Of a stretch of 64,000 bases of DNA, positions 12,031-22,640 are shown piece by piece. Position numbers and translations under genes: made by a program. The notes under the pieces were generated by a model. The model saw only the letters and a list, made by a program, of their open reading frames with translations. It made no database searches and was not told the origin of the DNA. This DNA comes from Sipunculus nudus (Eukaryota; Annelida; Sipuncula; Golfingiida; Sipunculidae): positions 48,921,676-48,985,675 of the forward strand of contig CM049311.1 in NCBI GenBank assembly GCA_026874595.1, written 5' to 3'. Position 1 is the stretch's first letter, and each line of letters opens with the position of its first letter.

Positions 12031-13970
12031 AGCTCAGCTGACTGTAAGTCATTTGAGCTATAGCGATCACCCTTTGTCCGTCGTCCGTCCGTCTGTCTGT
12101 CCGTCCGTTAACCTGGCACAAATCGTAACCGCTGGACCTAGAAACTTGTAACTTGACATTCTGAGAGGTCCATGAAAAATCTCCTTGGAAACCAGAAATT
12201 AGGTCTCTGTTACCCATATCCTTCGAGCTATGGGGCCCCAAAGTACCCCCCAGAATAGTAAAAATTTCATACAAAAACTTCAATATCTCATTAACCCCCC
12301 AGAATAGTAAAAATTTCATACAAAAACTTCAATATCTCATTAACTACATCACTGATGGTCATGATTTTTTGCATACATATTGATCATGAGATGTTTCATC
12401 ACTTCCTGCAGACTGGTGGCGCCACCTGTATTTTTCGATTTTTTACGAATTTTTTTCTCTATTTTTGAGACCTTTAAAAATGTGAACATCTGTTAACAGG
12501 GCACAAATCGTAAAGACTGGACCTAGAATCTTTATTCTTGACTCACTGAGAGACCTATGAAAAGTCTCCATGGAAACCAGAAATTAGGTCTCTGTTACCC
12601 ATATCCTTTGAGCTATGGGGCCCCAAAGTACCCTCCCAGAATAGTAAAAAATTTCATACAAAAACTTCAATATCTCATTAACTACTTCACTGATGGTCAT
12701 GATTTTTTGCATACATATTGATCATGAGAAGTTTCATCACTTCCTGCAGACTGGTGGCACCACCTGAATTTTTCAATTTTTTACGAATTATTTCTCTATT
12801 TTTGAGACCTTTAAAAATGTGAACATCTGTTAACAGGGCACAAATCGTAAAGACTGGACCTAGAATCTTTTTTTTGGCACACTGAGAGATCTATGAAAAG
12901 TCTCTATGGAAACCAGAAATTAGGTCTCTGTCACCCATATCCTTCAAGCTATGGGGCCCCAAGGTAAACCCCCCCCCCCCCCCCCCAGAATAGTCCAAAA
13001 TTTCATATAAAAACTTCAATATCTCATGAACTACATCACTGATGTTAATTATTTTTTTCATACATATTGATCATGAGATGTTTCATCAGTGTCTGCAGAC
13101 TGGTGGCGCCACCTGTATTTTTCGATTTTTATGAATTTTTTCTCTATTTTCGGACCTTTAAAAATGTGAACATCTGTTAACAGGGCACAAATCGTAAAGA
13201 CTGGACCTAGAATCTTTTTTCTTGGCACACTGAGAGACCCATAAAAAGTCTCCATGGAAACCTGAAATTAGGTCTCTGTTACCCATATCCTTTGAGCTAT
13301 GGCACTCCAAAGTACAGCTCAGAATAATGGACATTTTGATACAAAAGCTGAAGTTTCTGAACAACTAATGCAGAGATCACCATGATTCTTTGCATGGATA
13401 TTGATTATAGACTGTTTCATCAGTTTCTGCAGACTGGTGGCACCACCTTTATTTGTTCGGGTTTTTTAACGAAATTTTTTCTCAATTTTTGAGACCTTTA
13501 AGGATGCTGTCATCTGTTAACGTGGCACAAATTGTAAAAACTGGACCTAAAATCTTCATTCTTGTCATGCAAGGAGGCCCATGAAAAGTGTCAGTGGAAA
13601 CCTGAAATTAGGAATATCCTTCAAGCTATAGGACTAGGAAGTATCCCTTAGAATAATGGAAAATTTGATACAAAAGCTGAAGTATCTGAACAACTAATGC
13701 AGAGATCACTATGATTCTTTGCATGGATATTGACCTTTAAGTGTTTTTATTAGTTTCTGCAGACTGGTGGAACCACCTGTATTTTTTTTTAAAGTTTATG
13801 CATTTTTTCTCTATTTTTGAGATATATAAATACAGTCACAATCTTGGCCTGTTGGTAAATCTGTTTGATGCTTCAGTTGAATGGGTATATTCTACCATTC
13901 AGATGATAAAATTTCCTTTGGCAAATCTCTTCCCAGTCAGCTGAGCATCATGACCCATGGGTCACTTGTT
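12031..13970 (+). mobile_element. Helentron-like non-autonomous element (HINE), copy 2
   Basis: It starts AGCTCAGCTGACTG, with the hairpin partners AGTCA and TGAGCT directly after. It ends with the exact inverted copy CAGTCAGCTGAGC, then GACCCATGGGTC (13952-13963) and ACTTGTT. This is the best-preserved inverted repeat of the four copies. A GTCC/GTCT tract lies at 12077-12106. The interior is a tandem array unrelated to copies 1 and 3, so the ends are shared by at least two subfamilies. No coding frame is present. Confidence 0.65.
12107..13860 (+). repeat. ~340-bp tandem modules inside HINE copy 2
   Basis: Five modules begin with GTTAAC then (A/C)GGCACAAAT at 12107, 12492, 12829, 13176 and 13516. 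Spacing is 337-347 bp except the first, which is 385 bp. That first module contains an internal direct duplication of about 50 bp (from CCCCCAGAATAGT at about 12247 and 12297). Each module holds one GGTGGCGCCACC-like palindrome, exact at 12415 and 13102. A C18 run lies at 12969-12986. Confidence 0.85.
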
Positions 13971-14012
13971 ATTAAATTTTACTTCCTTTCTTTAAAAATA
14001 TCAATATTTGTA

Positions 14013-14357
14013 TCTGCCACTTATACTGGTTTGACATATCCCCCTGAAATTTTGCATGTGTATAGATCACACATAGCTCTGTATCATACACAAAATTGGT
14101 GGCACCACCTGCAAACATTTTGCACAGCTTCCTCCTGTTTGACTGCTGTGGGATAAAATCACTCATATAAAAGCAGTGGTTTTACTTATCTGCCTAAAAT
14201 TTTGCATATGTATACAACTTGGATAGCTTTCTGGATTTTGTGGCAGGTGGCACCACCTACATACACATTTCGGCTGCAGACATCCATGCCTCACTTCACC
14301 TGTCCAACTCTGATTTTGTGGATACACCTAGTCGCTTGTCAACTACCTGTTTTCTAG
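14013..14357 (+). mobile_element. Helitron-like element, short copy (family C)
   Basis: The 3' end matches the complete copies at 35596-36699 and 59820-61251. It has GGATACACCTAGTCG, an imperfect hairpin TAGTCG/CAACTA, and a terminal CTAG followed by T. The left limit is set at TCTGCCA preceded by TTGTA, as in the full copies, but most of the interior is missing. Two palindrome variants, GGTGGCACCACC, lie near 14100 and 14250. Confidence 0.6.
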
Positions 14358-15595
14358 TTTAATAATAATCTCATGCATTAATTTTAATATATCTCAATCA
14401 TAATCAAATTGCTTGACTATAGACAGTAATCAGTATATCCCAAATAACAAAGACTTATTTTGAAATGAGATACATCCCTTGAGATTACTTTTAATTTGTA
14501 AGAAATCCTCTTTTGCATTTGCTTCAAGACTTTCTCATACTGCAGAACTTCTTGGCCCTACTGTATCATTATTGGAATTTAGAACCAAATGTTCATGGAA
14601 AAGAAATATTTCATAGATTTTAAATGTAACAAAATACATTAGAGTCAGGAAATTAAACATGGTTTATAAAATGTCCAGGTTTCCCTCTGTCATCAAAGGT
14701 CAAGTCGGTCAAGATAGAGTTCAAAGGTCAAGTAGGTCCAGGGTATAAGTTTACAGATTTGCTAAATATCACATTGTATTTCTTCTGTAAATTATTACTC
14801 TGGATGTTCCTTCATTCAATCTGGTCTTGGGGTGCAGACACTTTCATTTTTCATTTCTCTGAAGCATCAAATTCCATATTCCATGTCAGCTTAAGGCCTT
14901 AAAGGTCATGTACTAAAGTGCTATTTCTTCAAATTGATACTCAAAGCTCATGGCCTTCATTTGGCGTGAGTCACAAAGCACAGGAAGCTCTTTGCACACA
15001 CCAGTTTGTCATTTGTTTTAAGACTTTCCCTTAAGGCAAAAGATCCCACGATGATGGGCCGAGTCCTTGTTTATCTGTATCCAGGAGTGACATTGAATTA
15101 CTTGCTTCCAGCTCAACATGGTGTGATTGATGCAGCATCCGTGATAAAGGGCCAATATTGGAGGTATCTGTGAAGCTATAGAAAAAGTATATTCACCTCT
15201 ACACTTTCGCCAATTGGATCATTAATAAAAAATAAATACTGTGGTGTGTCCTTTATCTGAACAGTTTCAGGAAAAGAATATGTCAAGCTATTTGTAAACA
15301 TTCACTCAGAGGACCAATTAATAATTAATTTATCAAATATATATGACTTTCAGAATAAAAAAAAGGAAATGTTGGATATTCCAACACAGTTCTCCTTTTG
15401 TCTCCTCTCTGTGATCAGTCCTGTCAGTGTTAGAAACTAAGAGGAGACTCTAACAGAAGAAGAATGTATAATTTCTTTGAATGAAATTGACTTCATCCTA
15501 TTAATTGATAAATATTTCATTGTACAGATCGATTGAAACTTGAAACATAACCTTGGTAGTTAAAAATCATTGTAATAGTCCAGTCCACAACATAC
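14358..15595. other. No gene recognised
   Basis: AT-rich sequence without domains or clear repeats. A small cluster of GGTCAAG hexamers lies at 14697-14738. Confidence 0.5.
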
Positions 15596-15840
15596 GAGTC
15601 TTGAGTCCCAAGTCCAAGGCCAGGCTACTGGAGTCTGAGTCCCAAGTCCAAGGCCAGGCCACTGGAGTCTGAGTCCCAAGGCCAGGCCACTGGAGTCTGA
15701 GTCCCAAGTCCAAGGCCAGGCCACTGGAGTCTTGAGTCCCAAGTCCAAGGCCAGGCCACTGGAGTCTTGAGTCCCAGGTCCAAGGCCAGGCCATTTGAGT
15801 CTTGAGTCTCAAGGCCAGGTCACTCGAGCCTGAGTCCAAG
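15596..15840. repeat. ~35-bp minisatellite (GAGTC type)
   Basis: About seven units of 28-35 bp start GAGTC(T)TGAGTCCCAAG and continue with TCCAAGGCCAGGCCACTG. Some units lack six bases (GTCCAA), giving the 28-29 bp form. The array is open in two minus-strand frames as Trp/Gly/Leu-rich peptide, which is a by-product of the repeat and not a gene. Confidence 0.9.
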
Positions 15841-16300
15841 TCTGACTCCTTGAGGCTTAAGTCAATAATTTAAAGTCCTCCTCCTTTTAGTCAAAGTCAC
15901 TTGAAAGCCAAGTACAAGTCAAAGTCTGATGCACATCTCCTTTAAAAAAAAATTTAATTGCATATTTTAGATTATCATGTGAATTTTTTAATGCTTGCTT
16001 TTTACTTTAATTTCAAGGGAACTTTAGCTCCTGATGCCAAACCAAACTTTGGTAAATATAAAGTCTAATTCTGTATGTCAAAAATTGTTAGTAGTTAGCT
16101 GATGTATAAGTCTTTATAGTATGCCAAAGAACATTTTAAATTGAATCTGAGATTTGCTGGGCCTGATTTCTTGAGTCCTTAACTTCCAGTCAGAGGACAA
16201 GGCAGAGTCCAGGACATCCACGTCTGACTCTGAGTCTCCAAAAGTGGACTTGAGCCAGGACTCCAGTCAAAATGTGGACCCAAATGCCACATCATTGGTT
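15596..16300. repeat. Dispersed repeat R3, copy 1 (includes the GAGTC minisatellite)
   Basis: The minisatellite is the left part of a larger unit that recurs at 55919-56420. Both copies have GAGTCC-rich sequence, then TTTAGCTCCTG(A/G)TG, and then a CTGATTTCTTGAG(T/C)CC block. The order and orientation are the same. No coding frame is present and the class is unknown. Confidence 0.6.
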
Positions 16301-18827
16301 GAAATGATAGTTTGAACAATACTAAAAAATTGTTCTTTCAAAATACTGCTTTTATTTTCACTTATCATTTTTTATTGAATGATATCATGATACACACTTA
16401 GTGCCATGTCTAGTCCAGTCATTGGTTGGGGTGGTGGCCATATTTTACAGATAAATTAAGATTTTGTTAGTTAAATTTGTTAATTTCTAGTGCTTTTTGT
16501 GTTACACCTAGTTCTATTTGTGATCCCAGAAGTCTTCTAGTACTTCTGGTTCGCAAAATAAAAATATATATAGCAGAAAAACTTTAACCTTTTATTGAAT
16601 AGGGAGTTTTAACCAAAAAGGGTGACTGCATGTTCCTCACAATGGGTATCATTGTTGTTAATGGCTGCTGTTCTCTCAGCCTCTTCAAAGATATCTCAAA
16701 TGTGTTTATTATCGAAAATTCATTCTTTATTTTCATTCATGGAAAATTTTTGTTATTCACGTGCCCTTTTTGATGAAAAATTGCTTATTTCTGTATCCTT
16801 TGTGCAAGTTGGTAAATTAATTTTGTATACGTTAAATTAAATTTATGCATAAAAATGTTCTTGCTCCGTATTTTTAGTGCCAGATATTGTCAAACAATTT
16901 GTTGTCTTGGTGTAGCCTAGCAGATGTTGAGAAAAATGATGCTCGCTGTAATTGTCATGTTGAACAGACGTATGTCAACCACTGTTACAACAGTCTGCCT
17001 GACAGTTGCGTTGGCATCAGGCTAACGGTTCGCTGCTCCAGTACTGTCTTGATGGTAATTGAAAAGCCAGCTGGCTGCCACTGGAGCTTATTGCTTCCTG
17101 AGTTGACTATCAGTCAATAGAAATCAATACAGGGGTGATTGCCTTTCCGTGTTATAGTTACACTGCTTAACTGTAAGATATGGAGACTAATCTCAGCTTA
17201 TATATCTTATTAACTACATAACAGGTAGGCTGGTCATTTCTCCAGGATTCTCTCGAAGAATAGAATTTTGTATATCAGTTGTAACTATGACAGCCTCATT
17301 TGTTTATATCTTTACTGGGTTGCTAAGACTTGATTCTATCAAGTTGTCCATTTAACATTTATGTTTCTCACTCCACTTAACATAGATTAATGCTCATGAA
17401 TATCACTATTTATACTTAAAATGTAAATTAGAAATCAGTTGCAGCTGAGTTAATTTCTTATTGTGAACCTTTGAAAAATAAGTAGGAAGTTTTGGTTTAG
17501 AAACAATTTTTTATCGCCATTTTTAATGATATGCAGTTATTTTGTTTAATAATAAACTTAATAATTTTGCCTTATTGTCTAATGGTTTTGCTCCAGAAGC
17601 AACGTTGAAAATTTCATCTCGGTAGAATAAGCTTGTTTTAAATAATTAAACAGAGAGTTTATTTCTGCATGAAAATAAGGTCAGGATATTAAAAATGAAA
17701 CTTCTTAAAAGAGTGTCTTATTTCTATCAAAAATTATATGTTTATTTATATTTGCAAGGAAATTATGAACCATGTGGGATTTTTAGAAACTTTATCTCAA
17801 GTCTTGATGGCACAACCCATTTGAAAATGATTCCTGACCAGACTTGTAATTAATGAGAATAATTGATTGTCAATTGGGATTGAAGATACTACAGAAGAAA
17901 TATCAAAAGGAGCAATAACTTAGTTATGATTTTATGATAGAGCTTGCATATTAAACATAGTCTTAACTGTTACAGGGATCCGTCACTTTATGGAGCTAAT
18001 CATGTTTGCCCTGGAGTATTATATTGGCTCTCATGGGTTGGATAAATCTTGAATATTGGATGAACAGGAAGCTCTCAATGCTCCATTTTGTAGAATTATT
18101 TATATCAAAGCCAGACCAAAAGTTGATTTTATTAATCTAAATCTTAACTTCCTTTGAAATAGGTTATTCACTTTTACTGATATTTAATATTTAATTAAAG
18201 AATATTATAATAAGATTCTTCATTCTGTTTAGGTGTGTTAAAATTATAGAAAAAGGAGTATATGCCAGCATTGTAATGATACCATGGTACACTGGTATAC
18301 ATAATATCACAAGGTCAAACAGTAAAAGTATCATATAAGATATTTATGATGTTGGATTAACTGATGCAAACACAATGTCTGTCTTATCTAACATATAAGT
18401 TCATGAAAGCCTATCATCATATAATATGTCACCAGTCAGAAACAAGGAGCAGATATTAACAGAGAGGCTAATTGTTTGGAAATAAAAATTATTCTTATTT
18501 TGGAAGAAAATTCATCTGATTAGGATTAGTTTGGAAATCTGTCTCTTAATGAGCAGTTACAGAGGTTTGGAATTTAAACTATATAATTTACCATATTTAT
18601 ATTGTTTTTGTATTGTATCCCAAAGAGATGGAGTATTGAATATTAGATGCTTTAAATATTGTAATTCATTATTAGGTGCTTCATTGCATGTATTTCTTCA
18701 TTTGTCTTTTATTGTATTTCAGTTATTTGTCTCATTAATTTTCATTGCATGGTTAAACTATTCATTACTTCATTAATTCATCTTCTGGCCAGACTTTAAA
18801 TTTACTTTCCCAGGTGTTGTGTTTCTT
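16301..18827. other. No gene recognised
   Basis: Mostly AT-rich sequence. The segment 16890-17110 is less AT-rich and non-repetitive, with the E-box-like core CAGCTGG, and is open for 77 codons on the plus strand without a recognisable domain. It is noted as unique sequence only. Confidence 0.45.
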
Positions 18828-19086
18828 CAGGGCTCAACATTTATGGTTCACTGCTTGCCTGGGGCAAGTGAAAGTTCTAGAAAATAGTGAGAGGGCAACT
18901 AAAAGTCACCTCCTACTTGCCGGACTGGGCAAGTGGGTCCTACATAAACCTTTATCCAATGACCTTAAAAAGGATGTTTGTGTTCTTAAATTTATGTAGA
19001 GCAAGTAAAAATTTATGTAGGGCAAGTAAAAGCTAGATGTTACTTGCCTGACTGGGCAAGTACTTTCAAAAGTTAATGTTACCCTG
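18828..19086. mobile_element. MITE candidate with CAGGG ends
   Basis: The segment begins CAGGGCTCAACATTTA and ends TTAATGTTACCCTG, whose complement starts CAGGGTAACATTAA. This gives an imperfect inverted repeat of hAT-like character. Three internal sites pair GCTTGCC or ACTTGCC with GGCAAGT as small hairpins. No matching 8-bp target duplication is visible, so the assignment is weaker than for the 1341-2185 element. Confidence 0.5.
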
Positions 19087-19289
19087 TTCTGTAACTGTAT
19101 ACAGCGGTATAAATAGACCTCAAGCCATAAGTTTTTTTTTTTTCAGAGTCACAGGCCTTACATTTTTATAAGAATTATAGTATGTTATCATAAAATGTTA
19201 ATGAAATAGCCAAATGCCTGGGTGTTAGACAAGTTCACAGCAGACTGAAGGGTGTAGTTGATGAAAGCGGAATAAAATATTTAATATAA

Positions 19290-19640
19290 CATGGCCCTGT
19301 CGTCCACCACACTCAACCTTGAAATAACTTCTCAATGAGAAGTGGCAACACTCACTGTATGAGCCAGCCGAGAACTCCAATTAGCCCAGAGAAATGTCAC
19401 ATGGGACCGCAGCGTACCAGTGGCTCTGGCTTCCATTTGGTTTGTCCCATCCTGCTCATCCAGTTGAACTCACTGTGACAGGGGACCAATCACCACTTAT
19501 TGATTGTCAGTGCCGTCACCAATCTGTCAAATTCATTCACTGATAATGTGCGAAGGATCTAGTAGTACAGTGTCCCCTCAATTGCAGTTACTGTAAATGT
19601 GTCAAGAATACGACTTGAAGTCTGCCCATGCAAGCTGATA
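19290..19640. promoter_or_regulatory. Unique, motif-rich non-coding segment
   Basis: This stretch has no repeat structure and has higher GC and CpG content than its flanks. Within about 60 bp it holds CCAATCA, TTGATTGTCAG and CCAATCTGTCAAA, which resemble the TGATTGACAG-type sites of PBX and MEIS homeodomain factors. It may be a conserved enhancer. That is inference, since no alignment is available and no open frame of note crosses it. Confidence 0.3.
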
Positions 19641-19948
19641 TAGGAGTTATTGCAGCACTGTTTAACTCTTTGTCATCAAGTTATTAATTCACAGTGATGC
19701 AGAATCATCAAATGCAGAGCCATTGTACTGTATCTACTCCTAGATACTGTAAGTTAACAAATATTTTATATAATTATTTTTAAAAAATCTATCAAATAAC
19801 ATTTTCTCAAGGCTAAATCTTTCAAATTGTGTAGTGTATCCCACAAAAGCTCTCTAAATTGCAGATGCAATACAGTGGTTTCAAAGTTGTCATGAAACAA
19901 ACATTTGGCAATATTTATAATATATGTGAAACAGTTTCAGTTCATTTT

Positions 19949-19997
19949 TACCTCAGCTGACTATAAGCTTAAATTCCTATGGGTCCCTTGGTAATAT
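19949..19997 (+). mobile_element. Miniature HINE remnant
   Basis: In about 50 bp the sequence carries the HINE 5' motif CTCAGCTGACTATAAG joined almost directly to the 3' motif CCTATGGGTCCCTTGG. The 3.2-kb copy at 3452-6659 has the same motifs at its two ends. This looks like an internal-deletion derivative. Confidence 0.45.
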
Positions 19998-20239
19998 TTA
20001 AAAAAATATATATATTACATCTAATCTACATTTAACTCACTATCAGAATGTATAATCTTACGTATCATGTTTGGTCCATCGTAGTGTTTGATCTGTCATC
20101 ATCTGTGTCATTTTTTAACCACTCAATATTTTTTCATGAAATTTGAAATTTGAATTGATTCTACCAGTATATCTGGGATGATTTGGAAAACTGGTGACCT
20201 TGACTCTAGTATTGCATATTAATTCTTATAGCAGTTATT

Positions 20240-20560
20240 AGGGGCCCGCTTGAAAAGCGTGTGCCCTATAGTAATCGACCTGTCTGTCTGTCTGTCTGTC
20301 CGTCCTTCCGTCTGTCCATCCGTCCACATATTCTTTTCCGGATGATAACTCCAGTTAGGATTGATGGATTGAGTTAAACCTGAAATATATATTAACAATC
20401 AATTATGGAAGATCCCTTTCGATTTTGGGGTCCGGAGGTCAAAAAAGTTATTCAGAGTTTGGTGTTAAATTTTAGGTCCCTCTTTCAGCAAGGCAGAAAT
20501 CATAATTGAAACCATAATTGTTTGTTCAACCTTAACAGTAGGACAGGTCCTCATGTCAAC
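20240..20560 (+). mobile_element. 5' part of a fourth repeat family (D)
   Basis: The segment opens with a hairpin: CGCTT and AAGCG pair around GAA at 20247-20259, with outer AGGGGC and GCCCT. A TGTC/CGTC tract follows at about 20280-20330. This is the same layout as the HINE 5' end with different bases. No 3' end was found. It directly precedes the helicase-endonuclease relic and may belong to the same insertion. Confidence 0.45.
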
Positions 20561-20726
20561 AGCAACGAGGCATGATATATATGCATGGTCATAGTCAGCC
20601 ATTTTTCTGTAAGTTATGCGGTAAAAACCATTAATGAACACCTAGTAAGGTTGTGCTCTCTTTGCAAATATGCATGCAAAAGGACATACATGGTTAACAC
20701 AATAACTAGTAAAAAGTATTTCATAT

Positions 20727-21612
20727 AAGGTTCCCAGCTGGGCTTGCACAATTCACAAGGTACAGGGTGCAACATTTAGTCAAGTTGTCATTTCCTTCAA
20801 CTTACTCCAAACCAAAGGGCAAGTATATGTAGCATTCAGTCGAGTAACCTCACTACAAGGCATTTTTCTCTCAAATTTCAAACCACATTCCATTAAGACA
20901 GATTGTGCAGTATCAGAAGAAATACTAAGACTGCAACAACACAAGCAAGCCACCCTCATTACTGACAAGATCCTTCCCTTGTAGGAAACTGTCATCCGTT
21001 TGTGCTTTTTCAATGCCCAGTTACTCGATCCTGCACACATTACTGACTTTATTCATGATCCATATATCCAAATGTCTTCTGTTTTGGCGGTAACTGAAAC
21101 ATGGCAACTCACTGATAATTTCCCCATCCCTGGGTATAGAAACTCAATATCTTGTGCCAGAACATCACATTAAGGTGGAGGAGAAGTTCTCTGCTCATGT
21201 GGAAGATGTTCATTGCAGAAACTTCCTCTACAGACTCACTCCACAATTGATGCAGTAGCAGCAAATCTAATCATACAAAAACAACAAGACACAACTACGA
21301 TTCAGTTGTTTCTCATGTATTGTCCACCAAGAAGTCCATTATATGAAATCAGTGATTGCATTTGAAACTTTATCAATTTGCACGGAGGATCACAAGTTAT
21401 CATTGCAGGTGATTTCAACATTGACCTGACAAAAAACTTGTCAAAGAACACTGTCATAAACCAGTTGCAAACCTTAGGGTTCACCCAGGTTACAGCTGGC
21501 CCAACACACCACAGTGGCTCTCATTTAGACCATGTTTGGACAAATCTATCTCCACTTCCAACATCTCAAGGAATTTGGACCTTTTTTTAGTGACCATCAA
21601 CAAATTTACATT
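20727..21612 (+). pseudogene. Broken Helentron ORF: helicase C-terminus plus endonuclease
   Basis: In one plus-strand frame the sequence encodes ACTIHKVQGATF and then GQVYVAFSRV (about 20741-20849). These match motifs V and VI of Pif1-type helicases, as in Helitron Rep/Hel proteins. After a stop at 20982 the same frame encodes FNAQLL, TETW, GDFNIDL and SHLDHVWTN (21009-21545), and SDHQQ follows in another frame at 21589. These are the signature blocks of the endonuclease/exonuclease/phosphatase family. A helicase followed by such an endonuclease is known from autonomous Helentrons, which move by rolling-circle replication. In-frame stops at 20982, 21171 and 21363 plus a frameshift before 21589 make it non-functional. 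The Rep domain and the helicase N-terminus are not visible. A LINE endonuclease alone would not explain the helicase motifs. Confidence 0.75.
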
Positions 21613-22640
21613 GATATTGATATGTAGCCATTCTACACAACACAGCGCATCTGTAGACCCAAGCCCAAGAACAGCTGAAACTCAGTTCAAGAGAATAACC
21701 ATTTTATCACTACTAACCAGCAGCTGACTCTCTCTAATACTACAAGGTTCATGTACAGACTCAAGCCTCACATATAATAAGGCCAATTCAACAAACAAAT
21801 ACTGGAAAATATTTGACACAGACCAGCCAAGACTTCAACCAAGAATAATTGGCACAGGTAATACACAAATACAAAACTAAAAATGCATGCAATTCCTTTA
21901 TATCATTATTTTGATAGCTTTGAACATTTTCACTTTACCATAACTTTTCTTCCAGTTTATACATGTCAGCTGTTCTTTACAGGTTCTTTAATTTTCAAAT
22001 ATCACTCTATCAGCCCATGCTACCAAAGTACACCAAATTCACAGTACTTCAATTTATAATGACTGCATCTTTTGCAGGGCCCTTCCTGACCTGTCAGTTT
22101 TCTTTTTTTATTAAGTTCTTGGAGGAGTTAGAAAACTGGTTACTTTGACGTGGATCATGAAGTTAAAATCAGTGGAACAATGCTCATTGTTTCTCAGATT
22201 TCTTGTGAATGTGGTAATTTTTGAAGCACTACATATTCTTTTCTTAATTTGGATAGCCAAGTTGTTTCAACCAAGTTCTCAAATAGGATGGAAAACATGT
22301 AATTTTGACCTTCATATTTATAATTAAAATTTTTAACACTGTAATATTTATATTCTTTCAGTATATTTACTCAGTATATTTTCATGAAATTTGACACACA
22401 AATTATTTCTTAAATAATCTCATGATTTAGAAAATGGTGACCTAGAAAGTCAAATCAGCTGAAATAGAAATTTATTGTGAACACTCTAACATTTGAACCA
22501 CTCTGTATTTTTTCTTAAAATTTGATAAATAAATTGTTTGCTCTGGAATCCCAGATGTTTTGGAAAATGGTGACTTAGAGCTTCAATTTCAAGGACAAAT
22601 CGATCTTCAAGGACAGTTCTTCAAGGACAAATGATTCCTA

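Larger units (their letters stand above)
20040..22640. repeat. Diverged tandem repeat, split by an insertion
   Basis: Modules of about 150 bp contain a TTTTTTCATGAAATTTGA-type block and then GG(A)AAA(A/C)TGGTGAC. They occur at 20100-20215 on the left and at about 22110-22600 on the right. The DNA between carries a different repeat 5' end (20240) and a transposon coding relic (20727-21612). The array therefore seems interrupted by a later insertion, whose right edge near 21.9 kb is not clear. A small triplication of TTCAAGGACA lies at 22590-22630. Confidence 0.45.

Noticed and set aside
15560-15839. Two overlapping minus-strand frames rich in Trp, Gly and Leu
   Set aside because: They are translations of the GAGTC minisatellite.
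20780-21040. 86-codon minus-strand frame
   Set aside because: It is the antisense shadow of the plus-strand helicase relic, whose motifs are clear on the other strand.
21009-21612. Plain LINE endonuclease
   Set aside because: The in-frame helicase motifs just upstream favour a Helentron, and no reverse transcriptase motif follows.
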